Of a stretch of DNA of 50,729 bases, positions 1-7,399 are shown piece after piece; position 1 is the first letter of the stretch; the number at the start of each line of letters is the position of its first letter. The notes under the pieces are model-generated. The model did no database searches. It saw only the letters and a list, made by a program, of their open reading frames with translations, and was not told where the DNA came from. The position numbers were made by a program, and so were the translations under genes. Source of the stretch: a virus; the IMG/VR virus record IMGVR_UViG_3300008050_000059, positions 1 to 50,729 of that record, one strand, 5' to 3'.

Positions 1-618
1 AATAAACAGATAGTCTATAAGGTTTGTGAAACTGCCATGAATACCAGTATTAGGGCTCAACAATTTAAGACTAACGGCTTCCTCGTCGCCCGTCACAAAG
101 TCCTCAATAGGAAGGGTTCCGCCTACACGGCCAGCGATCTGCGTACCACCAGTGAGTGCCGCCATAAACCCTTCAAAAACAAACCCAGCGGATGATTCGC
201 TATAGTCGTTTAGGCAGGCCTGGAGTGCCTCAATGATCATCATCATATTGAGGATCGCGTTAAACCTTTGTCCGGTTCCCTTTCTTTTAGCGCGTTCTGG
301 ATCGACGAAACTATTAACGTGGTCGATGCGTGCCTGAATGCTCGGCTGACGAGTGATGGACGCAAATATTCTGTCGATGTCTTGTCTTGATTGGCTATTC
401 GGATCTCCCCACGCTTCGTTGGGATTGAGTTTGGGAATAGGAATAGACATGCTAAAGCGCTCGGCCTCAGCGAGCGGCCCCATAGAATCATCAGTGGCGG
501 GTACCTCGCTCAGTGGGAGGCGCATTATCTCCTCAATCATTTCAAACAAAGACGCGGGCGTAACTGTCCGCTCTTTTTTAACATATTCTTCTTTTAAAAT
601 CTTGCTCAACTCAGACAT
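1..618 (-). CDS. Partial uncharacterised protein, possible PD-(D/E)XK nuclease-like fold
   Basis: The frame is open from an ATG at 618 to the window edge, giving 206 N-terminal codons; the C-terminus lies outside. A GAGG ribosome-binding site sits about 8 nt before the ATG. I do not recognise a named family. There is no signal peptide or membrane helix. A Met-rich helix lies near residues 124-132. The segment from about 145 to 200 (FEGF near 148-151, a Gly-rich stretch to 168, D173, then VSLKLL with K186, then GSFTNL) has the spacing of a PD-(D/E)XK nuclease core, with an early helix Glu, an Asp and an S-x-K strand. That is inference from pattern only. It lies last in the gene string, 10 nt after the ClpP-like gene. 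Confidence 0.55.
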   Translation of the reverse strand, partial: MSELSKILKEEYVKKERTVTPASLFEMIEEIMRLPLSEVPATDDSMGPLAEAERFSMSIPIPKLNPNEAWGDPNSQSRQDIDRIFASITRQPSIQARIDHVNSFVDPERAKRKGTGQRFNAILNMMMIIEALQACLNDYSESSAGFVFEGFMAALTGGTQIAGRVGGTLPIEDFVTGDEEAVSLKLLSPNTGIHGSFTNLIDYLFI

Positions 619-628
619 ATAAAAAACC

Positions 629-1321
629 TCAGATAATTATGTCAGCAATACCTAATTCTACTGCTTCTTCTGCTGATAAATAGACGTTAACATTGCGTTC
701 TAGCATATTTTTAACGTCCTTTTTCGTCATGCTGGTGTTTTCGACCAGGCAGTTGATGTACATTTTTTGTATTTGCTCGATTGCTTCCATCTCATTCAGC
801 AAGTTATGAAGCGCGCCATGTTGGCCGGCGATAACAGAATGGATCATAACCCGGCAGTTCTTTCCGATCTTTCGCTTACCCTTAGTTCCGGCAGCTAAAA
901 GCGGCACACCTGCCGACATTACCTTGCCCATGCCGATGGTGTGAATTTCCATCTCCTGTTCTACCATTTTCATCACGTCATATAGGGCGAACATATCGTC
1001 CGCACTGCCGCCATATGTTGAGATATAAAACTCAACCGGCCTTCTTTCTTTCTCTTCCAATAATTTGTTTTGCTCGTTTAGATATAGCAAAGCATGAACC
1101 AACTCTGCGATTTTCTCATCAGTTACCTCACAGAACAGCCCAATGAGCCGTAGGTCCGGCTCGGCCTTTGCTGGGGTGCCGCCTCCCACTACAAGCATCT
1201 GCCCTAATAATTCTTCTACCGCTGCGTCTTCTTCATCTGGCGTAAGAGGTTTCGCCGGTGATTTCTGTTTTTCTTCTTCTGCTAAGATCATTTTAATAAT
1301 CTTTTTGATTTTATTTATCAT
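629..1321 (-). CDS. ClpP-like serine protease with Asn at the catalytic Asp position
   Basis: A 230-residue ClpP-family peptidase. The core begins near residue 58 after a charged N-terminal extension of about 55 residues. The family landmarks are in order: IGLFCEVTDE (60-69), the oxyanion Gly pair in STYGGSADD (101-109), the nucleophile Ser136 in GKVMSAGVPL, and His161 in RVMIHSV. The third triad residue, Asp in E. coli ClpP (the D before RFLS), aligns with Asn212 (NVYLS). Asn at this position is known from Listeria ClpP1, where it weakens activity. A second ClpP-like gene at 8927-9532 has the full triad. No ClpX or ClpA-like ATPase is in the window. The role is unknown; prohead processing or host-protein degradation are possibilities. 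Confidence 0.85.
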   Translation of the reverse strand: MINKIKKIIKMILAEEEKQKSPAKPLTPDEEDAAVEELLGQMLVVGGGTPAKAEPDLRLIGLFCEVTDEKIAELVHALLYLNEQNKLLEEKERRPVEFYISTYGGSADDMFALYDVMKMVEQEMEIHTIGMGKVMSAGVPLLAAGTKGKRKIGKNCRVMIHSVIAGQHGALHNLLNEMEAIEQIQKMYINCLVENTSMTKKDVKNMLERNVNVYLSAEEAVELGIADIII

Positions 1322-1324
1322 TGT

Positions 1325-1726
1325 TCAGATTCTCTCCCAAAATGCTAGTGCTGTTTTTTTATTAGTTTGTAGGTATGTCATCGCGGTGTCCCAATCATCA
1401 AACTCAAGCATATTGAGGTAGAATGGCGGATGAGCATATATAAGAGTGTTGATCGCCTTTGTTTTAAAATGTTTAATATCATCATCATATTTTTTCTCGA
1501 AGATGCTTATTTGTGTGGCATTCCTTTCAGTCTTAATTAGGCTCTCCAGCACTAATTCGCGAGCATAAGTCATATGCTCCAACGATTTTATAAGCGAAGT
1601 TAGATAAATCACGTGCGCCATCTTAACTAACATAATAGAAAGTCGAGTTGATCGCATAAAATAGAATGTCTTGTGGGTCATGTACCCAAACACAAACATT
1701 AGTATGTACATCCACCAATATGTCAT
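1325..1726 (-). CDS. Small membrane-anchored protein of unknown function
   Basis: A 133-residue protein. The ATG at 1726 was chosen because GAGG lies 6 nt before it; a TTG four codons upstream overlaps that ribosome-binding site. Residues 1 to about 18 form one hydrophobic helix rich in Trp, Tyr and Met, followed by a long amphipathic, mostly helical cytoplasmic part ending in a short aromatic segment (FDDWDTAMTYLQ). I recognise no enzyme motif. It is the first gene after a strong sigma-70-like promoter at 1772-1800 and a hairpin at 1745-1766, so it probably heads a short operon with the ClpP-like gene 3 nt downstream and the partial gene after it. Confidence 0.6.
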   Translation of the reverse strand: MTYWWMYILMFVFGYMTHKTFYFMRSTRLSIMLVKMAHVIYLTSLIKSLEHMTYARELVLESLIKTERNATQISIFEKKYDDDIKHFKTKAINTLIYAHPPFYLNMLEFDDWDTAMTYLQTNKKTALAFWERI

Positions 1727-1744
1727 AAAAAACCTCAAAAGAAA

Positions 1745-1766
1745 AGCCGCCGGTAGTCCAGCGGCT
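1745..1766 (-). terminator. Hairpin with T-run between the acidic-protein gene and the membrane-protein gene
   Basis: On the minus strand a 9-bp stem (AGCCGCTGG / CCGGCGGCT, one G-T pair) with the loop ACTA is followed by TTTTCTTTT. It lies 36 nt after the stop codon at 1802, so it can end the upstream transcript. It also overlaps the predicted start site of the promoter at 1772-1800, so it would form the very 5' end of the next mRNA. Confidence 0.7.
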
Positions 1767-1771
1767 CTTAT

Positions 1772-1800
1772 ATTATAACTTAACTCTATGTCAGTGTCAA
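1772..1800 (-). promoter_or_regulatory. Sigma-70-type promoter, perfect consensus
   Basis: Minus strand: -35 TTGACA at 1795-1800, a 17-bp spacer, and -10 TATAAT at 1772-1777, in a true intergenic gap. It would drive the membrane-protein and ClpP-like genes. Both hexamers are exact matches to the bacterial housekeeping consensus. Confidence 0.85.
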
Positions 1801-1801
1801 A

Positions 1802-2455
1802 TTATTTTGTTTTGGTAAGTCTCTTAAGGATGCGTTCAGCTAGTTGATCAGCTATCGCCTCCTTCTTTTGTGTCTTTCCGAGACGGGCGGCTACTCGACG
1901 GGCGACTTCGTTGACAATCTCTTCTTGATTCTCATATACGCCGCGGCTGCCGGGGGGGAGTTCCTCTTCCTCTTCTTCTTCGGGCGCCAGGTCTGGGCCA
2001 GGGTCTTCCATGCCCATCTCCATATCATCCATGGCGGGCTCGACATCCATTTCCATATCATCTGACGCGTCGACATCCGAGTCGGCATCATCCTGTACAT
2101 CGACTTCAACATTGGCTAGGCCGGCCAACATCTCAAGATCATGAGCGATTCTGGCCACGATCTCTTCAGCCTCTGAGCCTTCAGAGCCCTCTACATCCAT
2201 CTCTGCATCTCCTAGCTCGACGGCTTCGGGCTCGTCATCGAGGGTTACTTCGTCCTCGGTCGGTGGGCCCATTTCGTCATCTTCAAGTCCTCCAAGGGGC
2301 GCTTCAAGCTCTTCCTCTTCCTCTCCGGGGAACTCCTCATTAATACCTAAGTTAAGTCCCATTTCTGAGATCCTTTTTTGGCCCACAGCGGGAAGGTTTG
2401 CCAGTTTCATAAATTGGCGAACTTCGCCCTCTGTTAAAAGTGTTTTTCGAGCCAT
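1802..2455 (-). CDS. Highly acidic protein of unknown function
   Basis: A 217-residue protein. The ATG at 2455 was chosen because AGGAGA lies 7 nt before it; an in-frame TTG further upstream would put a non-matching 25-residue tail on it. Residues 1-35 form a basic to neutral helical head (LLTEGEVRQFMKLANL). Residues 42-170 are extremely Glu/Asp-rich with Met-Asp-Glu repeats, and the last 45 residues are basic helical (ARRVAARLG, LAERILKRLTK). This bipolar layout suits a scaffold-like, internal head or DNA-mimic protein; no function is proven. Its leader carries the ACTATTTAC element at 2497-2505 shared with virion genes, suggesting late expression even though it sits in the left block. Confidence 0.65.
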   Translation of the reverse strand: MARKTLLTEGEVRQFMKLANLPAVGQKRISEMGLNLGINEEFPGEEEEELEAPLGGLEDDEMGPPTEDEVTLDDEPEAVELGDAEMDVEGSEGSEAEEIVARIAHDLEMLAGLANVEVDVQDDADSDVDASDDMEMDVEPAMDDMEMGMEDPGPDLAPEEEEEEELPPGSRGVYENQEEIVNEVARRVAARLGKTQKKEAIADQLAERILKRLTKTK

Positions 2456-2496
2456 TTTATTTTCTCCTAAGACGTTGTTTAAATCTAAACTCAACT

Positions 2497-2505
2497 GTAA
2501 ATAGT
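2497..2505 (-). promoter_or_regulatory. Candidate late promoter element ACTAYTTAY
   Basis: The minus-strand sequence ACTATTTAC lies 41 nt before the ATG of the acidic protein. The same nine-base pattern precedes six virion genes elsewhere in the window. It is the only copy I found in the left block. Confidence 0.45.
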
Positions 2506-2526
2506 ATCTAACTTTGTTAAATCCCT

Positions 2527-2790
2527 TCAAAAGAGCAAAGATGATATGTCTAGACGTTTTTTGAGCTTCTTAAGGGCGGCGGACTCTATTTGTTTTATTC
2601 TCGCAAATGAAACCCCAGTTCGTTCAGCCACTTCTCTCAGTGTCATCCTCCCTTGCTCATACACTGCGACAAGTGTGCAGTTATAGTCAGCGGAATACTC
2701 TATCCACATTCTACATTCCGTCTTTGTGCAGTTCTTATTCTTCTCGCGGCACACCCTAGCACACGGCCGTAAGCCATCTTTTGATCTCAT
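2527..2790 (-). CDS. Small sigma-70 region 4-like DNA-binding protein
   Basis: An 87-residue protein. The C-terminal half, from MTLREVAERTGVSFARIKQI (residues 49-68) through AALKKLKKRL, is a classic sigma-70 region 4 helix-turn-helix that reads the -35 element. The N-terminal half has four Cys residues (near 10, 14, 21 and 26) that may hold a metal, and lacks the core-binding region 2. It could be a late sigma-like factor working with another subunit, or an anti-sigma or operator-binding regulator. The start ATG overlaps the stop of the upstream gene as ATGA, so the two are translationally coupled. A distant relationship to T4 gp55 is possible but not shown. Confidence 0.8.
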   Translation of the reverse strand: MRSKDGLRPCARVCREKNKNCTKTECRMWIEYSADYNCTLVAVYEQGRMTLREVAERTGVSFARIKQIESAALKKLKKRLDISSLLF

Positions 2791-3146
2791 AAGTCAGGGT
2801 GCTCGCGCGATAGTAGATCAAATATATTTTCTATTTCTCCATCGTTTAAAGCCAGGTCATTCATCATTTGTTTCCCTTCGGTTCTAAGCTTCTTTGATTT
2901 TCCAGTTCTTGGTACGCTTTTCTTTTTCTTTACCTCGTCGATATAGTCTAAGATCCTTTCATCGCCACCAATATATCCATTTACAATGTGCCGAAAGAAA
3001 CCGGCTTGCGTCATTCTTTCATTCTTTAATTTAATGATGAGTTTTGCTTGCTTGTGGTCAGTTATGTCGAAAGCGACCCTTTTAGAAAGGCCTCCATACT
3101 CACCATGTTCTAAACCATCATCATTTCTTTTTTTAACAGTCACCAC
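2787..3146 (-). CDS. Uncharacterised protein coupled to the sigma-like gene, possible co-activator
   Basis: A 119-residue protein starting with GTG at 3146; the next codon, GTG at 3143, is equally possible and would overlap the upstream stop as GTGA. The N-terminal part has a segment like a ribbon-helix-helix or helical adaptor (RVAFDITDHKQAKLIIKL, then TQAGFFRHIVNGYI). A Lys-rich linker (KKKKSVPRTGKSKK) follows, and the acidic tail ends in IFDLLSREHPDL. The hydrophobic-acidic tail beside a sigma-like gene recalls T4 gp33 and gp55, whose C-termini bind the sliding clamp; this comparison is inference. No recognised family. Confidence 0.6.
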   Translation of the reverse strand: MVTVKKRNDDGLEHGEYGGLSKRVAFDITDHKQAKLIIKLKNERMTQAGFFRHIVNGYIGGDERILDYIDEVKKKKSVPRTGKSKKLRTEGKQMMNDLALNDGEIENIFDLLSREHPDL

Positions 3147-4171
3147 TTTCGCCCAATAATATGAGTGTGACTCTCAGATAATCCAGAAGATGTTTGTTGA
3201 ACGAATTCTGCTACACTGTGGAACTCTGAGATATTTCTGGCACCACTGTATGATAGACCAGAGCGGATACCGCGCTCAAGGTCTGCAAGTATATACTTAG
3301 CACCACCTCGATATGGTACGGTGGAGGATACACCCTCAAACGATGAGAACTTGCCGCGCCACTCGACCTGGGCTTCCTTCGAAGCCATGCCACGATATAC
3401 TTTCCATCTGGTGCCAGAGCCATCGTCGATAACTTTGCCGGGCGTCTCGTTAGTGCCGGCCAACAGAGAGCCACACATTACAGCGTCAGCACCAGCGGCC
3501 AAGGCCTTTACAATGTCTCCGGAGTTACGGATCCCACCGTCGGCAATAATTTTAACGTTGCGGTCAGTTTTAGCGCACTCAACCACAGTCTGAAGACCTG
3601 GCATACCATGCCCTGTTTGAATGCGAGTGGAACAGATAGACCCACCACCAATGTTGCAGCGTACACTATCTGCTCCCCAGTCCGCGAGGTCATTAACCCC
3701 TTCGAGAGTCGCGACGTTGCCGGCCATGATGTGGATGTCATCACCGAATGCGACTCGTAAGGCACCGAGTGCTTCCCGCATCAAGATATGGTGGCCGTGG
3801 GCCACGTCGACACACAAGAACGTAACACCAGTTGCAACTAGGGCAGCTGCTCGTTCTATGTAATCGCCGGTAGTTCCGATAGCGGCGCCGACGATCGGAT
3901 TGTCTTCTTTTGACGCGTCTCGCGCATAAGAATTCATCCTTGCTTGTTCGGTGATGCTGTTATATCGATGGAGTACAGCTGCACCGCCATGTTTTGACAT
4001 AACGATTGCCATTGGGGACTCCGAGATCGTGTCCATTGGTGAGGCAATGATGGGTAACTCTAATACAAGATTTTTTCCCAGATCGGTCGAAATATCGATC
4101 TCGCTGCGCGATCGAATGTCGGAGTATTTTGGGACAAGCAGCACATCATCATATGATAAGCAGTTATTCAT
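3140..4171 (-). CDS. IMP dehydrogenase / GMP reductase family enzyme
   Basis: A 343-residue TIM-barrel enzyme without the CBS domains of cellular IMP dehydrogenases. Visible features are the substrate loop GGGSICSTR with the catalytic Cys, the [20 protein letters not shown] phosphate site, and [12 protein letters not shown]. The active-site flap after RGMAS is short and has no Arg-Tyr pair, which IMP dehydrogenases need to activate water, so reductase-type chemistry (GMP to IMP, using NADPH) is possible. The C-terminus ([11 protein letters not shown]) looks like IMP dehydrogenase. The enzyme would adjust host purine pools for replication. The ATG overlaps the upstream stop by one base (TAATG), with GAGAG just before it. 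Confidence 0.88.
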   Translation of the reverse strand: MNNCLSYDDVLLVPKYSDIRSRSEIDISTDLGKNLVLELPIIASPMDTISESPMAIVMSKHGGAAVLHRYNSITEQARMNSYARDASKEDNPIVGAAIGTTGDYIERAAALVATGVTFLCVDVAHGHHILMREALGALRVAFGDDIHIMAGNVATLEGVNDLADWGADSVRCNIGGGSICSTRIQTGHGMPGLQTVVECAKTDRNVKIIADGGIRNSGDIVKALAAGADAVMCGSLLAGTNETPGKVIDDGSGTRWKVYRGMASKEAQVEWRGKFSSFEGVSSTVPYRGGAKYILADLERGIRSGLSYSGARNISEFHSVAEFVQQTSSGLSESHTHIIGRKW

Positions 4172-4533
4172 TAGTTTCTCTCGATAAACTTTTTAATGTC
4201 ATTCGATGCATACCACGTCTTTTCATTTGGGTTTTCTGGCTCTGGCATTATTCGAATCTTTTGATTCTTGTGACCAGTCCTGATTAATGAAATGGTTGGG
4301 ACACCGGTAAACTTTAGTTGCTGCTCTATTTGCGGATAGTCATCCACATTAAATGCGAAAAAGTGCATGCCGGAATAATTTTCATTGTTTGATATATCCT
4401 CATAATATTCTTTCAAGTTGTGGCAATAATTGCACCCACTCGAATAAAACTTTATGACGCATGTGGCGCTCTCCTCTATCTTGCCACTAATCAGTTTCTG
4501 AAGCGACGGTGTTGTTAATCTTTTCACTGACAT
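4171..4533 (-). CDS. Thioredoxin-like protein
   Basis: A 120-residue thioredoxin fold. The redox motif CNYC is at residues 34-37 after the strand VIKFYSSG, and the cis-proline motif is GVPTISLI. The active site differs from the usual CGPC, so the redox potential may differ. The ATG at 4533 was preferred over the TTG two codons upstream because GGAGG sits 9 nt before it. It could reduce the C-terminal cysteines of the class II ribonucleotide reductase encoded at 17073-19040. It overlaps the upstream zinc-ribbon gene by 47 nt and the purine-enzyme gene by 1 nt. Confidence 0.85.
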   Translation of the reverse strand: MSVKRLTTPSLQKLISGKIEESATCVIKFYSSGCNYCHNLKEYYEDISNNENYSGMHFFAFNVDDYPQIEQQLKFTGVPTISLIRTGHKNQKIRIMPEPENPNEKTWYASNDIKKFIERN

Positions 4534-4768
4534 TATCAATTGCCTCCTGTGTTCTCTTAATGCAGTGCGGACAGAATAATCGCACTGTTTCTTGTTTCAC
4601 TACAACGCTCCATGATGCTAACATTTCACGGTTTTGCTTGTCAAATGGTTCTTTGCATGCGGAACATTGCGATGGTAGCTTACCAAATTGGGAAATTTTT
4701 TGGGTAAGATTTTCTGTGGAATCTTGTCCCACTTTCTTCTCCATTGCTCTCCGGGTCTTGCGGTTCAT
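4487..4768 (-). CDS. Small zinc-ribbon protein
   Basis: A 93-residue protein with two Cys pairs, C35-x2-C38 and C66-x2-C69, spaced as a zinc ribbon. The N-terminus is basic (MNRKTRRAMEKK) and the tail is acidic. No catalytic motif. The family is familiar to me only as a conserved hypothetical protein of marine T4-like phages. The start overlaps the upstream stop as ATGA, and the 3' end overlaps the thioredoxin-like gene by 47 nt, so these genes are tightly coupled. A role in binding nucleic acid or RNA polymerase is plausible but unproven. Confidence 0.7.
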   Translation of the reverse strand: MNRKTRRAMEKKVGQDSTENLTQKISQFGKLPSQCSACKEPFDKQNREMLASWSVVVKQETVRLFCPHCIKRTQEAIDNVSEKINNTVASETD

Positions 4769-5097
4769 TCGCTTTCTTCTACCTTTTTCTTGCGTGGGGC
4801 GCGCTTCTTCTTTACGGAATTTGTTCTACGAAGTGTCGGCGACATCTCTTCCGTTACAACCATCGGGGGGCGCTCTGGTTCAGGCGGTGGGGCCGGTGGC
4901 CGTTCGGCCTGGCGAAAATACTGTTGAAGTGTCAGCATCGCACCTTCATATTTTGCCAGTTTAAGTGCCTGATTGGCGATCTTATCTACATCGCCTTCTT
5001 CTGCTGGTCTCGCATAAATATCCTTAATAATACCAAATGCCTCAAGGGCTTTGGCACGCAATTGTAAAATTGCTGCATCTGATGTTTCTTTAGCCAC
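4765..5097 (-). CDS. Uncharacterised helical protein with Pro-rich basic tail
   Basis: A 110-residue protein starting with GTG at 5097 behind AAGGAAA. Residues 1-65 are predicted helical (LRAKALEAFGIIKDIYARP, then a second helix to LTLQQYFRQ). The rest is a Pro-rich linker (PPAPPPEPERPP) and a Lys/Arg-rich tail (VKKKRAPRKKK) that could bind nucleic acid. No named family; it resembles conserved hypothetical proteins of marine myophages. It is coupled to the zinc-ribbon gene by an ATGA overlap. Confidence 0.6.
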   Translation of the reverse strand: MAKETSDAAILQLRAKALEAFGIIKDIYARPAEEGDVDKIANQALKLAKYEGAMLTLQQYFRQAERPPAPPPEPERPPMVVTEEMSPTLRRTNSVKKKRAPRKKKVEESE

Positions 5098-5126
5098 TAT
5101 TGTTTTCCTTTTTTTTATTGTTGGGT

Positions 5127-5600
5127 TTATCGGTTCATCGCGCCGAAGACTTGTTGCTTGCTTTCACCATCAAACACCACCACGGCTGATGGGAACGGGG
5201 CGCTGTTTGTGCTATCTCCAAACTTTAGGCGCCCCTTGACGAAATATAGCTCGGATGCCAGCATGACATATTTGTGCCAATACTTTGTGTCGGTTCTTGC
5301 TGGAATAAGCATAACCACCTTTGTGTGGCGCTTCAGAGACTCGCGATATCCCTTTTCAATCCACTTGTCAATGCCTCTTCCATAGGGGGGATTGACAAAC
5401 ACCGTGTGCCCTTGCCAATCCTTTGATAAGCCATCTTCTACTTCTGTGAAGAAGTTGGGACACTTTGTATTATGTGGGCTGGCGCAGGGATCGAGATCGA
5501 ATGTTCCAAACCGCCAGTTAAGCTTATCATAAAAGTCTTGTGGGGTTGCCCAGTCGCCGGTGGCGGAGCTAAACATTGTCTTTTGTGTTGATTTATTCAT
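5127..5600 (-). CDS. Phage Dam-type N6-adenine DNA methyltransferase
   Basis: A 157-residue protein of the small phage Dam family. Visible are WATP near residue 18, the FDLDPCAS segment that packs on S-adenosylmethionine, the catalytic NPPYG at 70-74, and the paired strands ending in PFPSAVVVF. The family methylates adenine in short targets such as GATC and often protects phage DNA from host restriction. AAGGATAA lies 7 nt before the ATG, which overlaps the upstream methyltransferase stop by 8 nt. It forms the last gene of a restriction/modification-like cluster. Confidence 0.88.
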   Translation of the reverse strand: MNKSTQKTMFSSATGDWATPQDFYDKLNWRFGTFDLDPCASPHNTKCPNFFTEVEDGLSKDWQGHTVFVNPPYGRGIDKWIEKGYRESLKRHTKVVMLIPARTDTKYWHKYVMLASELYFVKGRLKFGDSTNSAPFPSAVVVFDGESKQQVFGAMNR

Positions 5601-6759
5601 TTGTTATCCTTATATTGTTTATAAAACTTTCGGTGATGGGCAGGTTTTCTAGTGATTTCTGGGAAAACATATATCGGTTGCCGACCATAAACCCGAACTC
5701 ATTCCAGTCAATTGAGTTTAGTGCTCTTGTTGCGCTCAACAAATCAACATCCTTATTTCTGGGAAATATTGCCAAGACTGAACCATCATACTTTTTACAA
5801 TTATTTGTGAAAAAGGGCTCCTCTTGTCTGGTTTTACAATTAACATATATTCTTTCCGATTCGGATTTGTGGTAGTCACGACCCCAGTGCCACCAGTTTT
5901 CCTCTGTGAATGTTTTAATTTTTCGATTTAAAAGCTTATCTTTCTGGGATAACAGGTTTTGTTTAGGTTTTTCATAGTGGTACCGTTTTAGTTTCGATGT
6001 CTTGCGTGTGAAAGAGCCCACAAAGTCTGAGTCACCGCAGGGATCACAGAAAACAGAATCTAAACCACTTACAGCACCTACTTTAACATAAAAGAAATCG
6101 CCCAACTTGTGCTTAAACGTTTCATCTGAAAAAATTAGCTGTCCGTGGTGCAGGTTCATGTTTTTGGCGCCATCATTCGTTTCTGTTTTATGTGTGAAAC
6201 AATTTTTCTGAAACCTCCAAATAGCACAGTTAGGGGAAAACCCCTTAAACAACATCTCATCTCCATAGTCATAAAAATGAGTTATTGTACCATGCTTATA
6301 TATCTTTTCATTAAGGTGTGCGCACGAAGTTGCATTTATGAACCCTCGGGGAGTCACAAAAATGATCTCTCCATTGTCTCCTAGCATATCTATACATTTA
6401 TCAATAAAGAACACATATAAATTCGTTCTCTTATCATAGCTATCGATATCCAAAAATTCTAAAGTCGTTGGTAATATATTCTTAAATTTAACGTATGGGG
6501 GGTTGCCTATAATAGTGTCAAATTTTCTTTCAAACTTGTGTTCAAAAAAGTCACCAGTGATTGCTCCCGCGGGACACACAGTTGGGTCTATCTCTATCGC
6601 ATAAGAATCCTCTTTGGCTGACAGTTTGTCCCAAAAGGCACCTTGACCACAAGAAGGCTCCAGAATGGAACCAGAATTTGTACGTAAAGACAACATTCTA
6701 TCAACAACCTCATCAGTTGTGAATACTTGTCCCAATGATTCAACTCTATAAGGCTTCAT
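5593..6759 (-). CDS. Type II-like N6-adenine DNA methyltransferase
   Basis: A 388-residue methyltransferase of the TaqI/Eco57I type. Motif I for S-adenosylmethionine is LEPSCGQGAF (33-42), and the catalytic motif IV is GNPPYVKF with N86-P-P-Y89. The C-terminal half, from about residue 215 (LGDFFYVKVGAVSGLD), looks like a target-recognition domain. It overlaps the putative endonuclease gene upstream by 14 nt and the Dam-type gene downstream by 8 nt, which suggests a modification enzyme paired with the neighbouring nuclease. Target specificity cannot be read from the sequence. Confidence 0.88.
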   Translation of the reverse strand: MKPYRVESLGQVFTTDEVVDRMLSLRTNSGSILEPSCGQGAFWDKLSAKEDSYAIEIDPTVCPAGAITGDFFEHKFERKFDTIIGNPPYVKFKNILPTTLEFLDIDSYDKRTNLYVFFIDKCIDMLGDNGEIIFVTPRGFINATSCAHLNEKIYKHGTITHFYDYGDEMLFKGFSPNCAIWRFQKNCFTHKTETNDGAKNMNLHHGQLIFSDETFKHKLGDFFYVKVGAVSGLDSVFCDPCGDSDFVGSFTRKTSKLKRYHYEKPKQNLLSQKDKLLNRKIKTFTEENWWHWGRDYHKSESERIYVNCKTRQEEPFFTNNCKKYDGSVLAIFPRNKDVDLLSATRALNSIDWNEFGFMVGNRYMFSQKSLENLPITESFINNIRITNE

Positions 6760-7399
6760 AAAGGTTCATTCTCCAATCTTTTTCAAAAGTTTCTCTGAGA
6801 ATATCATTATAAAAGGAGCGCGCTTCAGGAACGGTACGTAACTTTAGTTCTTGATTCTTTTTCCAGTTAATCTGAAATGGTAGGTTGTTACAGTTTGTTG
6901 TAGCATGATTTAGATTTCTAATCGACGTTATAATCACATCGGATGTATCATTTTTATTGACAGAAAAAAACCAATAATCTCGGCTGCTATTTTCATCGAC
7001 TATGGAGTTCATCATATCAATATACTGCATTGTATCTTTTCCGGCGTTTGGACATCGGGCGCGCTGGACCTCTACATCAGTCAAAGCCCACAATAACGAT
7101 AGGAAATTACATGCGTTGTCTGCAGTTTTGTGGGTAGCGCTCTTGATATTGACCGGTGTGTCTGTTTCAACTATCCAGATATCCCACCAACATCGGTTCG
7201 ATATATTCAAATCGTCACTTGTTAAAAAGACCTTCTTCCCAAATCCAGCGTTACGCAGCCAATCAACAATTATGTCTTCATCATGGGCAGAGTTAATCCT
7301 TCCATCACGATGAGCATCAGACAACATCAGCGAACTATTAATAATACTTTCTTTTAGTTCATTTAAAATTTCATAAGTTCTTTTTTGCTTATTATTCAT
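6746..7399 (-). CDS. Putative type II restriction endonuclease-like protein
   Basis: A 217-residue protein. The ATG at 7399 was chosen because GGGAAG precedes it and it overlaps the dUTPase stop by 8 nt; in-frame starts further upstream would lie deep inside dUTPase. I see a PD-(D/E)XK-like core: helix HDEDIIVDWL (39-48), then D73 in WWDIWI, and the strand NIK (84-86) before a Ser. Many type II restriction enzymes have N or E two residues before the catalytic Lys. The 14-nt overlap with a TaqI-type methyltransferase strengthens the reading as a restriction-modification pair. The fold assignment is inference; it could also be a phage nuclease that degrades unmodified host DNA. Confidence 0.5.
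   Translation of the reverse strand: MNNKQKRTYEILNELKESIINSSLMLSDAHRDGRINSAHDEDIIVDWLRNAGFGKKVFLTSDDLNISNRCWWDIWIVETDTPVNIKSATHKTADNACNFLSLLWALTDVEVQRARCPNAGKDTMQYIDMMNSIVDENSSRDYWFFSVNKNDTSDVIITSIRNLNHATTNCNNLPFQINWKKNQELKLRTVPEARSFYNDILRETFEKDWRMNLYEAL

Noticed and set aside
2456-2530. 25-residue upstream extension of the acidic protein
   Set aside because: It contains the ACTATTTAC element and a strong AGGAGA before the internal ATG at 2455, which is the better start.
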